Shown here: positions 10,195 through 21,739 of the stretch, piece after piece
Position numbering within the stretch: position 1 is the stretch's first letter
Layout: each line of letters opens with the position of its first letter
DNA from: Saccopteryx bilineata
Taxonomy: Eukaryota; Chordata; Mammalia; Chiroptera; Emballonuridae
Length of the DNA stretch: 64,000 nt
Direction of reading: 5' to 3'
Assembly: GCF_036850765.1 (NCBI RefSeq)
Contig: NC_089498.1
Location: 69,914,305-69,978,304, forward strand
Position numbers and translations under genes: made by a program
Notes under the pieces: model-generated
Told to the model about the DNA's origin: nothing
Database searches by the model: none
What the model saw: the letters and a program-made list of their open reading frames with translations, nothing else

Positions 10195-12300
10195 AATTTA
10201 GGCAGTTAGAAGAATAGTATAAGGATGCTAATTCTGCTTCTCAGGCCACATCCTGCAAAAGGGGCCCCAAGCAAATTGGTGACTTGGCTCCTTTGATTTT
10301 GCCAATTGGATTTTAAAAAATAGGTCAGGAATGCCCTGAAATGGAACTAACAATACAAGGGCATAAATTTAAAGAACTTTTAGATACTGGAGCTGATGTT
10401 TCTGTTATTGTTAAGCTACATTGGCCTCCTTCCTGGCCCACTCATGCAGCAGCCACAAAATTACAAGGTATAGGGCAGAGTAAATGCCCTCAACAAAGTT
10501 TTAGTTTTTTACATTGGGAAGATTAAGAAGGTCATTCTGGATTTTTTTAAGCCTTATGTGCTCCCTGGATGGCCAGTTAATTTGTGGGGTAGAGATGTTT
10601 TGAAAAATATGGGAGCATTGCTTGTCAGTCCTAATGGTTTAAGTCAGTACTCAGATGCTTGATCGGGGATTTCTGCCCACTAAGGGACTAGGGAAAGAAC
10701 AACAAGGAATTCTCACCCCCATAGAAGTGGTTCCCAATACCAGAAGATGTGTATTAGGATATCAAAATTTATCATAGGGGCCTTGGTAGCTCCAATAATG
10801 CATTGTGCAGACCCAACTACTTGAAAATCAGATAATCCTGTATGGGTAGACCAATGGCCCCTTTCTCCGAAGAAACTTAGGGCAGCTGCTCAATTGGTAC
10901 AAGAGCAGCTACAGCTTGGGCACATTGAACCATCTAATAGCCCATGGAATACACTTCCATATTTTGATCTTGTTGCCTCCTTGATTATCAAGGGGCATAG
11001 GTGACCCTTACAGCTTATAGGTTTTGATCCTCAAAATTATTGTTGTTCTTTTTTTCAAAGGATCAACAACAATGGCTCTGGGAAACTTCCACTAAATGGC
11101 AAATCGCTTTTACAAATCAATGGACAACTTTATACTGAAACAGTCAACTTAAAATCAGCTCAAACACTAGAATTATATGCCATTATCATGGCTTTTCAGC
11201 ATTTGCCATATTTCTCCTTTAATCTATATACAGACAGCAAATATTTACTTATGGTTGTTTCCACTATAAAGACTGTTGTCTTAGAGACAACTGCGGATGA
11301 ACTATTTCAGCAGTTCCTCCTTCTTCAAAGACTTGTATGTCAACATAGAGCTCCATGTTTTATAGGACATACTCGAGCTCACTCCATGCTGTCTGGAGCT
11401 TTAGCACAAAGGGATGCCCTTGTTGATCAAGCTACCCAAAAGAAAATTATTTGGAGCAACCATGACAGATCGAGCAATTCAGTCTCATACTATTCATCAC
11501 CAGAACGCTGCAGCCCTGTGTAAACAGTTTCAACTTTCTTGGGAAGCAGCACAGCAGGTTGGTAAATCCTGTCCAAGGGGTCCTATTCTACAATCTGTTC
11601 CTTCATTTGGAGTTACCCTCAAGGACTCCTACCAGGACAACTTTGGCAAATGATGGTACTCATAAACCTTCATTTGGCAAACAGTCCTATGTCCACGTTA
11701 CAGTGGATACTTATTCTGGACTTATAGTAACCTCTGTCAGAACTGGAGAGGCTGCTAAGCATGTTATAGCTCATTGTCTGCATGCATTGTTCTATTATTG
11801 GATTTTCTTTTTTTTTTTTTTTTTTTTTTTATTTATTAATTTTTAGAGAGAGAGGAGAGAGAGAGAGAGAAGGGGAGGGAGGAGCAGGAAGCATCAACTC
11901 CCATATGTGCCTTGACCGGGCAAGCCCAAGGTTTCGAACCAGCAACCTCAGTGTTCCAGGTCGACGCTTTATCCCACTGCGCCACCACAGGTCAGGCTAT
12001 TATTGGATTTTCTACACTGGTTAAAACAGACAATGCTCCTGCATATGTAGCAAAAGCATTTACTGTATTTTGTCAAACCTTTCAAATTATGGGTATTTCT
12101 TACAATCTTTAAAGTCAAGGTATTATTGAAGCGTACCCAGCAAATATTTTAAGGTCAATTTAAAAAAATTTTTAAAGGGGAGAGTCATATCCTGGAACTC
12201 CTATGGGTCTACCATATAATGCTTTTTACTTAAAAAAATTTAAATTTCTATTGAATGGTGATGAACAGAAGACACCAAATTTTTTTCTCCTACAAACTTC
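10195..12300 (+). pseudogene. class II (betaretrovirus-like) endogenous retrovirus pol relic
   Basis: Frames switch repeatedly, but collinear retroviral domains can be followed. The protease active-site motif LLDTGAD is near 10378. The start of reverse transcriptase lies at ~10840-10990. A deletion then removes the polymerase core. RNase H follows with YTDSKY near 11230. Integrase has an N-terminal zinc-binding remnant (~11460-11570) and a catalytic-core piece (~11690-11800, continuing 12014-12115). The conserved fragments resemble beta-type elements. There are many stops and indels, a SINE in the integrase region, and no LTR or primer site visible. Not functional. Confidence 0.78.
11808..11996 (-). 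repeat. SINE type B inserted in the ERV relic
   Basis: Minus strand GCCTGACCTGTGGTGGCGCA through the A-tail. The 17-bp duplication CTATTATTGGATTTTCT is at about 11791-11807 and 11997-12013. Confidence 0.95.
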
Positions 12301-12339
12301 TACCTTCTTTTATTTGATCCAGCTAATAACACTGTTTTG

Positions 12340-13805
12340 TCTTTTTCCAAATAGCTCCAGATATACAGAAAAGGTTTATATAGGCGGATGGGGATCCTCA
12401 AACCCCTCAGCGAGATCTTCTGAGCATGGCTTTTAAGGCACCAAGAGGCAGAAAAAGCCCAATAGAGATCAGGTGAACTACCAGCTTTTAGGATATGCCC
12501 TTAAAGGCTTCAATGCCCCAAAGGGGTCTCATAGGATGCCATCTGGGTCCTGCTTCAATAGTGAAAAGGAAGGTCATTGAGCTAAAGCCTGCCAGGCTTA
12601 CATGCCTCTGCTGTGAGGAAACAGGGACATTGGAAGGTAGGCTTCCCCCTCGCTCCTCTAAGGGAGGGTTCAGTCTCTTCCAGCCCTGCTCCAGCCACCT
12701 ATGACCTAACCTTGCCCAGAATGCTGGGGTTTGCCACTGAAGGCTGAAGGTGCCCAGGGCCGTTGGCCCCATCTATGAAACTGTAGACGAGCCTAGGGTA
12801 TTTCTTCCAAGAAGCAGGTAAACTGATCTCATTTGTACAAAGGCCACTTAACTATATCTTGCCTGAATAGTCAGGTTTTTTATCCTTCCCTCAAAGATCT
12901 CTGTTGTGGGTGTTGATAGTCCTATTTTCTGCTGCTTTGTTTAATATATAGTGTTTCCTTTATTCCTCCTACCTCAATGCCCCACTCATATTTCAGACTG
13001 GGACCTACTCCTAATTTAGAGCTCTCTTTCTCCCTTTTGCCAACTTCTATTATGAATTTACCTTTGCCATCCAGCTTAGTGTATCCCAAGGTTCTCTTTA
13101 CCATTCCACAGTCACAGAGCTCCAGGGAAAAGCAATCTGGTCTCATCTCTCCAGGCAGAGGAGAATAGAAGCTCCATCTCAACATATGCTGCAGATAGCT
13201 TTTCCAGTCTACCTGAATCATTACCAGCTAGAAGCAGCAGTCATTGGGACTTGGGTGTGAGCTGCAAAGTATAGAATTGTGACAACAATTCCAGTGCCAT
13301 GTGGAATTTTTCTGGATGTGGACTTTTCCTGGACTCCTGCTCCTTGTGACAGCTCCTAACTTACTGAACTGGGGTTGGGTTGCATTTGCAGGGATCTGGC
13401 ATGGTGTTGGTGCCAACTTGGACTTGGTGAACATGTTAAGGACACTACTCTTTTATGGATTGTTGTTGTATTGGCCAAGAGTTTGCTTAAAGGCTTTAAT
13501 CACTGTAAAAAAAAAATAGAAGACTGTATAAAGAAGATGTGGCACATATACACTAGGGTATGCTACTCATCCATAAGTAGCATGACATTGGATCATATAC
13601 AACAAAATGGTGGGATCTTGATAACATTATACGGAGTGAACTAAGTAAATCAGAAAAAAAAAAAACCAGTTAGAAGGTGATGGAAGACAATTGGACTTTG
13701 GGTGATGGGAATGCAGCATAATCAAATGTCAAAATAACCTAGCGATGTTTTCTCTGAACATATGTACCCTGATTTATCAATGTCACCCCATTAAAGTTTT
13801 TAAAA
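12340..13805 (+). mobile_element. chimeric ERV-LINE-1 element, copy 2 (longer)
   Basis: 12,410-12,680 resembles the nucleocapsid end of a class I (gammaretrovirus-like) gag. Two decayed CCHC zinc-knuckle remnants lie near 12545-12590 and 12600-12645. Protease-like sequence follows (12,690-12,960), then an unassigned segment shared with copy 1, ending CACTGTAAAAAAAAAA near 13515. The same LINE-1 junction as copy 1 comes next (ATAGAAGACTGTATAAAG, 13517-13534), then the L1 tail to 13805. In the L1 part the G-rich 3'UTR segment is deleted between two A-runs (~13660). Stops and frameshifts throughout; no target duplication found. The 12300-12410 border with the class II relic is unclear. Confidence 0.7.
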
Positions 13806-13818
13806 AATGTGAGGACGG

Positions 13819-13910
13819 GCCCTGGCCAGTAGGCTCAGTGGTAGAGCGTCAGCCCAGCATGTGGAAGTCCTGGGTTTGATTCTTGGCCAGGGCACACAGG
13901 AGAGGCACCA
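13819..13910 (+). repeat. SINE type C, tRNA-like head only
   Basis: GCCCTGGCCAGTAGGCTCAG through GGCCAGGGCACACAGGAGAG, then directly A8. The ~300-bp body is missing, leaving only the tRNA-like part. Confidence 0.85.
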
Positions 13911-13925
13911 AAAAAAATTTTTTTT

Positions 13926-14260
13926 AATTAAAAAATATGACCTTAAGAATATTAGGACTTATTTTCCCTATGTCTGATATTTAGAGATTATTACTTTTTT
14001 GGTTGGAAGGTTTGGTTTTGGCTCATATACTAAGAAATAGCTTATATAGAGGACGATTAAGTCATGAATTACATTTATAGTTAACCTGTAAAAATTAAGA
14101 ACTGTATTAATTTACTACAATTTAATTGTCAGAGACAGAAATAGTGAGAAAAAAGTAGGGCATAGTTTATGAGAGTAACTATTAATTTTACCCTAGGTGG
14201 AAAAAACTTATCAAGTTACAATGTAGATACATGTTCATTTAAATGCTATAATCAGTTTTA
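13926..14260. other. AT-rich intergenic DNA
   Basis: Nothing recognised. Confidence 0.45.
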
Positions 14261-14447
14261 AAATTTTTTATTTATTGATTTTAGAAAGAGAGGAAGAAGG
14301 GGGGGAGTGAAGGAGAGAGATCAAGTTGTTCTACTTATTTATGCATTCATTGGTCAATTCTTATATATACCCTGACCAGGGATCAAACCTGCAACCTTGG
14401 TGTATTAGGACAATGCTCTAACCAACTCAGCTACCTGGCCAAAGGCC
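14261..14447 (-). repeat. SINE type D (older VES-like)
   Basis: Minus strand GGCCAGGTAGCTGAGTTGGT, B-box remnant GCAGGTTTGATCCC, body ATGAATGCATAAATAAG, T-rich tail on plus. Confidence 0.88.
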
Positions 14448-14715
14448 ATTTTTCTTCTAATTGTATTTCCTAAGGAGTGTTTCCCCAGTGTCACCTTTCA
14501 CTGTGATGTGAGGAGAGGACTGTCGGGTTTCTCTTATTTTGCTTTAGCATAGGATTCTATATGGAGCAGATCCCCAAATATTAACTGATCAAGAAAAGTA
14601 TTCACAATTATTTTACATTAATTACTGTTATAACTAGTAGTAGCTTTGGTATTTTCAGGTTTCTAAATAAGTTATACGGCATTCCAATTGTGTAACAGGG
14701 ATTATCAAAGATGTT
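14448..14715. other. intergenic DNA
   Basis: Nothing recognised. Confidence 0.4.
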
Positions 14716-14729
14716 AAAACTTTCTTTTG

Positions 14730-15124
14730 TTTGTTTGTTTGTTTGTTTGTTTTCTGAAGCTGGAAACGGGGAGAGACAGTCAGACAGACTCCCGCATTCG
14801 CCCAACGGGGATCCACCCGCATGCCCACCAGGGGCGACGCTCTGCCCACCAGGGGGCGATGCTCTGCCCCTCCGGGGCGTCGCTCTGCCGCGACCAGAGC
14901 CATTCTAGCGCCTGGGGCAGAGGCCAAGGAGCCATCCCCAGCGCCCGGGCCATCTTTGCTCCAATGGAGCCTTGGCTGCGGGAGGGGAAGAGAGAGACAG
15001 AGAGGAAGGAGGGGGGGTGTGGAGAAGCAAATGGGCGCTTCTCCTGTGTGCCCTGGCCAGGAATCGAACCCGGGTCCCCCGCACGCCAGGCCGACGCTCT
15101 ACCGCTGAGCCAACCGGCCAGGGC
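14730..15124 (-). repeat. SINE type C, full length
   Basis: Minus strand GCCCTGGCCGGTTGGCTCAG to the tail, here (CAAA)n rather than plain A. The duplication AAAACTTTCTTTT is at 14716-14728 and 15125-15137. Confidence 0.96.
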
Positions 15125-15138
15125 AAAACTTTCTTTTG

Positions 15139-15303
15139 ACACTCCTCAAATCACCCAAATAAAAAACCTGTGAATGGATTTTCTTTATTGTCTTCAGGTC
15201 TTCAGTTAAATTTTCACATGGCTTCTGTGATTCAGCCAAGGAAGAAATTGTATTTTCTTGTAGCTCATGAAGATTGTCACAAAGTGTACTGAGAAAGTCA
15301 TCT
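15139..15303. other. intergenic DNA
   Basis: Nothing recognised. Confidence 0.4.
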
Positions 15304-15314
15304 ATTTCCTTTTT

Positions 15315-15722
15315 ATTTTATTTTTTTAATTTTTTTTTCCATTTTTCTGAAGCTGGAAACAGGGAGAGACAGTCAGACAGACTCCCGCATGCGCCCGACC
15401 GGGATCCACCTGGCACGCCCACCAGGGGCGACGCTCTGCCCACCAGGGGGCGATGCTCTGCCCATCCTGGGCGTCGCCATGTTGCGACCAGAGCCACTCT
15501 AGCGCCTGAGGCAGAGGCCACAGAGCCATCCCCAGCGCCCGGGCCATCTTTGCTCCAATGGAGCCTTGGCTGCGGGAGGGGAAGAGAGAGACAGAGAGGA
15601 AAGCGTGGCAGAGGGGTGGAGAAGCAAATGGGCGCTTCTCCTATGTGCCCTGGCCGGGAATCGAACCCAGGTCCTCCGCACGCTAGGCCGACGCTCTACC
15701 GCTGAGCCAACCGGCCAGGGCC
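15315..15722 (-). repeat. SINE type C, subfamily with CATGGCGACGCCCAGGATGG
   Basis: Complete. The duplication ATTTCCTTTTT is at 15304-15314 and 15723-15733. It shares diagnostic changes (GGCCTAGCGTGCGGAGGACC; ATGGCGACGCCCAGGATGGG) with the copies at 27109 and 54002. Confidence 0.96.
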
Positions 15723-15733
15723 ATTTCCTTTTT

Positions 15734-16741
15734 CTGATCTTCTATCTTTGAAGAAAAATTAATTTTTTAATTAAAAAAGAAACTTTTTGAATACATACAA
15801 AATAGAAAAGGTAGAAAACAGTTCACAGAGCAAAGTCCCTTTCTCTCTCAAAGTCCCTAGAACCCCAGTCCTCCTCCGACCTGAGAGATAACTGCTACCA
15901 CTTTTAAATACTTCCAGAGACATTTTATATAGAATTAGATGTACATGCATACATGTGTAGACAGATACATGTATCTTCCTCACCCACCATATGATAGCAT
16001 GCTATATGTTACTTTGTGAACTGAAACATTCCTCATCCCCTCTCATTTTTCTTAGTCATGATTCATCATCCGATCTCCTCCCTCCTCCAGATTCCTCAGA
16101 ACCCATGGGTTTTAGATGTAGACAAATTTCCAAGGTGTGGCCAAAGATAATTTTTTTTCTTAAACAACAATTCAATTTTGAGATAACATAACATTTGTTA
16201 CGTTATTAGCCACTCTGAGTGAAGTCTTGAAAATCGGCAATAGTTGACTATTAGTATTCAGTATAGCCAGTACAGTTGGGGATAAAATTGTTTCCAGTGA
16301 ATTTAGAAGGTCTGTCTTAAGTACATTCTGGTTTAAAAACAAAAACAAAAGTGTTTAAAAATAATATCTTCACTTCCATAAGCCTGGCTTTTAAATATCT
16401 TAAATATTTCATTAACTTAAACACATGCATATTAAAATTCTAAGTATCCATCTTCTATTATTTAGAGCTTATTTGTTACTAGAGTTTATAAACTGCATAA
16501 ATCACTTAATCCTGCCTACAGTAATTAAGAAAATGGTCAATTACTATTAGAATAGATTCCTAACAGTCGAATGCAACTAAAGTCAGAAGAATTCAGAAGA
16601 GGGGAGAATGATAGTTATTTGATAACATTTCAGTATTGCAAACAAAGGAAAACTTTAAAAACCTACAAGTACATTTTAACAAAATAAATTTCAAATAAGT
16701 TTAGGTTATTAGTCAAAAAGATTGAAATCAAAAAAGCCTTC
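15734..16741. other. AT-rich intergenic DNA
   Basis: 1 kb with no recognisable gene or repeat. Confidence 0.45.
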
Positions 16742-16756
16742 AAAAGTATGCTTTGG

Positions 16757-17185
16757 CCTGACCTGTGGTGGCACAGTGGGTAAAGCGTCAACCTGGAACA
16801 CTGAGGTCGCTGGTTCAAAAACCCCAGGCTTGCTTAGTCGAGGCACATATGGGAGTTGATGCTTTCTGCTCCTCCCCCTTTCTCTCTGTCTGTCTCCTCT
16901 CTCTAAAATGAATAAATAAAATCTAAAAAAATAAAATTAAAATTAAAAAATTTAAAATAAATACATTAAGCCTGACCTGTGGTGGTGCAGTAGATAAAGT
17001 GTCAACCTGGAAATGCTGAGGTTGCTGGTTCGAAGCCCTGGGCTCACCCGGTCTAGACACATATGGGAGTTGATACTTCCTGCTTCTCCTCCCTTCTCTC
17101 TCTCTCTCTCTCTCGCTCTCTCTCTCTCTCTGACTCTCTCTTCCTCTCAAATGAAATAAATAAAATCTTTTAAAAAAATACATTA
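16757..17185 (+). repeat. SINE type B containing a second SINE type B in its tail
   Basis: The first head is GGCCTGACCTGTGGTGGCAC. Its outer duplication AAAAGTATGCTTTGG is at ~16742-16756 and ~17186-17201. The second SINE (16969-17175) sits in the A-rich tail with its own duplication AAATACATTA. The inner copy ends AATAAAATCTTTTAAAAAAA, i.e. polyadenylation signal, Pol III-type T-run, then poly(A). Confidence 0.93.
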
Positions 17186-17274
17186 AAAGTATGCTTTGGA
17201 CTAGAGGTATTTAACCTTGAGAACCTCATGACTTATACCACCACCATATCAGAGTAACCTGTGAGGTTCTTAAA

Positions 17275-17452
17275 TTTTATTTATTGATTTTTAGAGAGAG
17301 AGAGAGAAGTGGGGGTGGTGAAGAAGTGAGAAGCATCAGCTTGTAGTAGTTGCTTCTCACATATGCCTTGACTGGGCAAGCCCAGGGTTTCAAACCGTCA
17401 ACCTCAGCCTTTTAGATTGACGCTCTATCCACTGCACCACCACAGGTCAGGT
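17275..17452 (-). repeat. SINE type B
   Basis: Minus strand ACCTGACCTGTGGTGGTGCA, B box GGTTTGAAACCCTGGG, then a GA-rich/T-rich stretch on plus at 17275-17310. Confidence 0.9.
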
Positions 17453-18375
17453 ACTCAAGCAATGCTTATAATTTGGTATAAAACTTGGTAGAAAGGCATC
17501 AATAAATACAGGTTACCATTTAGTGAATGAATCAATTTCCAAAAACTCAGTATTGACAGCATTTTTTAACTTTGTCAAATATAGATGATAGAAGAAATTT
17601 ATCAGATAATGTCATACAAGCACTAAATCTAGGCAGAATGTTAGCTAACATTTATAGTATCTACAGTACTTGGAAAATGTTTAACAAATATCATTATACA
17701 TAAAAATGGGAGGCGGAGAGCCTGCACAAAGATATGGGCAAGAACTTCCTGGACAAAAGATACAACCACAAAATAAAGAATATACACAAATCATGTATGA
17801 AAGAAATAAAATTAGAAAAGTATTAGATGAGTGACTTCTATAGAACTATGAAATAAAAAGCCTACAGTTATGGCCCAGAAGGGCTTGATCACACAGACCT
17901 GACCTCACAAATTGTCATGGGTTTCTAGAATTCTACACTCTAAGTTCTTTTTCTTGCATGTTTTTCTATATTACTGTAGTTTTAAAATTAACCACATCAT
18001 ATCTCCTTCTGGACCATTCCAGGATGACTGCAGAAAGAATAATCTACCTATTTCTAAGCAATCATGGATCCAGACAATTCATGGATCCCATGAATTCATC
18101 TGAAATGAAACCTACCCTTTTCAGTTTTTAGAAGGTTTATAACTCCTACTATTAACGTCATAAAATACAGATGCAAAAATGTTTCGAAGGTTCGTTACAT
18201 GCATTTGGAAATTAATCTTTCTGGGAAAGAAAAACAGTGAGGATTTGTCTTTACAATATAAACTTAACACTCTTAAAATGATATGTTTATCACTGTGTCT
18301 AGTAAAGCTAAGATGAAAAAATAGTTAACATTGTTTTTGAAGACTTAGCAAATGTTACTCTTCAAAAATACTTTA
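17453..18375. other. intergenic DNA
   Basis: No gene or repeat recognised. 18060-18100 contains a partial direct repeat of CATGGATCC/CATGAATTC-like words. Confidence 0.45.
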
Positions 18376-18709
18376 GCCTGACCAGGTGGTGGTGCAGTGG
18401 ATAGAGCGACGGACTGGGATGCGGAGGACCCAGGTTCAAGACCCCGAGGTCGCCAGCTTGAGCGTGGGCTCATCTGGTTTGAGCAAAAAGCTCACCAGCT
18501 TGGACCCAAGGTCGCTGGCTCAAGCAAGAGGTTACTCGATCTGCTGAAGGCCCGCAGTCAAGGCACATATGAGAAAGCAATCAATAAACAATTAAGGTGT
18601 TGCAATGAAAAACTGATGGGTGATGCTTCTCATCTCTCTCTGTTCCTATTTATTCCTCTCTCTGACTCTCTCTCTCTCTCTCTGTCTCTGTAAAAAAAAA
18701 AAAAAAAAA
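18376..18709 (+). repeat. SINE type A
   Basis: Head GCCTGACCAGGTGGTGGTGC, two GGTCGC modules, CAATCAATAAACAATTAAGG, (CT)n and an A-tail. Confidence 0.94.
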
Positions 18710-19041
18710 GAGTGTGATGTCGCGCTTTTGGTAGCCAGCTGAGATTTTCCTCCAAGATTTGGGTAGAGCGACAGGTATAAATTATATACAAGGTAAACTG
18801 GAGCCATAGTGCTGCAAGCAGCCTGACACAGGATGAAAACTATCATTCAATGGGTCTTGCAAAATCTTAGCCGAGAACCAGAGCTGCAGAGGGAATGTTG
18901 TTTAGGAAAGTTACAGTTTTTTATTTACTAGAAATTCAGTAAGAGAAACTTATAGCATCTAAGTAGAATTGCACTGGACCTAAGAGAGGCAATGCTATTC
19001 AGGAATGCCAGTCCCTACATTAATAAGCAAGTTACTAGAGC
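18710..19041. other. intergenic DNA
   Basis: Nothing recognised. Confidence 0.4.
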
Positions 19042-19054
19042 ATAGTTTACTTCT

Positions 19055-19422
19055 TCTCCTTTTTCTTTTTTTTAATTCAGTGAGAGAAGGGGAGGCAGAG
19101 AAACAGACTCCCGCATGCGCCCCAACCAGGATCCACCTGGCAAGCCCACTCTGGGGCGATACTGTACCCATCTGAGATGTTGCTGCATTGCTCAGCAAAT
19201 GAACTCTACTTAGTGCCTGAAGCAGAGGCCATGGGGCCATCCTCAGTGTCTGGGGCCAACTTACTACAATCAAGCCATGGCCGCAGAAGGAGAAGAGAGA
19301 GAGAAGTCGGGGGGAGGAGAGAAGTAGATGGTTGCTTCTCCTGTGTGCTCTAACCAGGAATCGAACCTCGGACTTCCACATGCCTGGTCATCACTCTACC
19401 ATTGAGCCAACTGGCCAGGGCC
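19055..19422 (-). repeat. SINE type C, older
   Basis: Minus strand GGCCCTGGCCAGTTGGCTCA, diverged body. The near-perfect duplication ATAGTTTACTTCT/ATAATTTACTTCT flanks it (~19042 and ~19423). Confidence 0.9.
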
Positions 19423-19435
19423 ATAATTTACTTCT

Positions 19436-21323
19436 GAACTAGACAAACAGTATGAAAAATAACTTACTAAAACCCAGCAGCTTTCCTCTTTGGGAGGATA
19501 CTCATCCTGGCCAAACCATTCAATGAGAAGCTAATGACTATAGTAATTGGAATGAACTATAGTAAAAGTTGGGGACACGCCTACTTTAAAATTTGGATTG
19601 ATTTATCCAACTGCCTAATGCTGACTGTGTGACTTAAGAAAGGGCTTTGACTTTCCTCCCTGTAATCGTGGTTAAATGTCTTTTGGGCCTTGGTATGATA
19701 TTTGCATTGGGTCAGTGAGAGATGGGAAGAATCAAAACAACGGTGTTTTGGAGCATAAAAAGCACGCATGGAATGGGTTGTCTGTAGCCTCAGGCACTAA
19801 GAGAAATTGAGAGTTGGTGGTAGTATCATGAGGTAAGAGGAGTCCAAGAGAACATATTCCGATATACATTGTAGATTGGTAATTGCTGTCCCATAACTCT
19901 CAGAGCAGATATTTATTGCCTTGCAACAGATTTTAGAAGTCCAATTTCCATCCTACAGCTGACCAGGCTTATATCAAGTGAATGACTTCAATCCAGAAGT
20001 TACCCTGGGGTGACACTATATATATTTATAAAAGAATTAATACAAGTTAAATCATAAATGCTAAAACTAGTAAAGGTAAGTATTCTCACTGAATAAATTT
20101 TAAAGAAAACAAATTTTTTTAAATCTAGCCTTTATGATATTTTATTAAATGTACTGTAGATATACATGACATATATGGACAAGAATGAATGATTTTTATA
20201 ATAAAAAAGGTTCTAATTATTTTTTATAATCCAGCTACAACCATATTTAATACCTGAAAGTTTTCCCACAATTTTTAATTTTAAAGAAAACTCAATATAA
20301 TAAGTAAAAAATTATAACAGAAAAATAATTCCCCCATAGCCTCTTTTGCATTATTTGGAAGTGTTATACTACCAGTTAAACATTAAAAGAATCCATAGCT
20401 TTGAAACCTTTTTCTAAGGATATTAACCATTAGTCACTTCTCCCAAGTGGTACGAGTTACAGTATTTAAGCCATCATGGTGTTTGTTCTTAATTTGCTCC
20501 AGTAAACAGGAAGAACAGAACAGGCTGGTCTTTTCTTAAAATTTAGGGATTTCACTAGCTTAGTCAGTGAATGGCTGTTGTCTATCCACCTAATTTTTTT
20601 ATCTGGTGTGTGATTAATTAAAGTAAATGTATTTGCAGTTACACTAAATTTTTTTCTAATATTTTGGCAAATATGCTAAATTTTGGTATATTTTGAAGGC
20701 AAATAAACACACTTTTAAAATACATTAATTTTAACTAAACCTAAAACAATATTTAAAATTAAAACTATAGAGTTCCCAAGTAATATAATGTGCACAGCAT
20801 TTTAAATTTATTTCACATTGTCCACATATAATTTGGTACTTATTATTGTCTCTGAAGGAAAAGAACTTAATGAATAAAGGCCCTAGCTTACACAGTACAA
20901 AATTCAAAAGTAAGCTATATTTAATGTCATTATAATTTCTGTATAGATTTCTGCACATTGCTGGGATAACCATGAAATATTAATAAAAAAATATTTACAG
21001 AGGACAGCCTTTATAATATCTACTTTAAAGGATTTTCCTATAGGTTAGGACAGAGCTTAGTTATTCAATAAGATTTTGGAATTAAGTGGATTTATTTTGT
21101 GTTGTAATCCCATTCTCTTTTCTGTGAGTAATGAATATTTGGGTATATAATAAATTGATGTAATGTAGAAAACATTATCTGTTATATGCAATGTATATAC
21201 ATATTTTGGATATATGATAATGAGAATTTTAGGAGGAAGTTAGATAAAGCAGAGGAAATGAAGTAAGATTGTCTTTAAAAATGAGCCTAGAATCAACTTT
21301 ACTTATTTCTTTGTATTTTGTTT
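19436..21323. other. AT-rich intergenic DNA
   Basis: 1.9 kb with no repeat family, RNA gene or coding frame recognised. The longest frame (20731-20973, minus, 80 codons) has no recognisable features. Confidence 0.45.
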
Positions 21324-21333
21324 TAATAAGGTT

Positions 21334-21729
21334 ATTTTATTTATTTTTATTTTTATTTTTATTTTTGCATTTTTTTGAAGTTGGAAACGGGGAGGCAGTC
21401 AGACAGACTCCCGCATGCGCCCGACCGGGATCCACTCAGCACGCCCACCAGGGAGTGATGCTCTGCCCATCCCGGGCATCGCTCTGCCACAATCAGAGCC
21501 ATTCTAGCGCCTGAAGCAGAGGCCACAGAGCCACCCTCAGCCCCCGGGGCAAACTTTTGTTCCAATGGAGCCTTGGCTGCAGGAGGGGAAGAGAGAGACA
21601 GAGAGGAAGGAGAGGGGGAGGGGTGGAGAAGCAGATGGGCGCTTCTCCTGTGTGCCCTGGCTGGGAATCGAACCCGGGACTCCTACACGCTAGGCCGACA
21701 CTCTGCCACTGAGCTAACCGGCCAGGGCC
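21334..21729 (-). repeat. SINE type C
   Basis: Minus strand GCCCTGGCCGGTTAGCTCAG to the tail. The duplication TAATAAGGTT is at 21324-21333 and 21730-21739. The tail is (AAAAT)n-like. Confidence 0.95.
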
Positions 21730-21739
21730 TAATAAGGTT

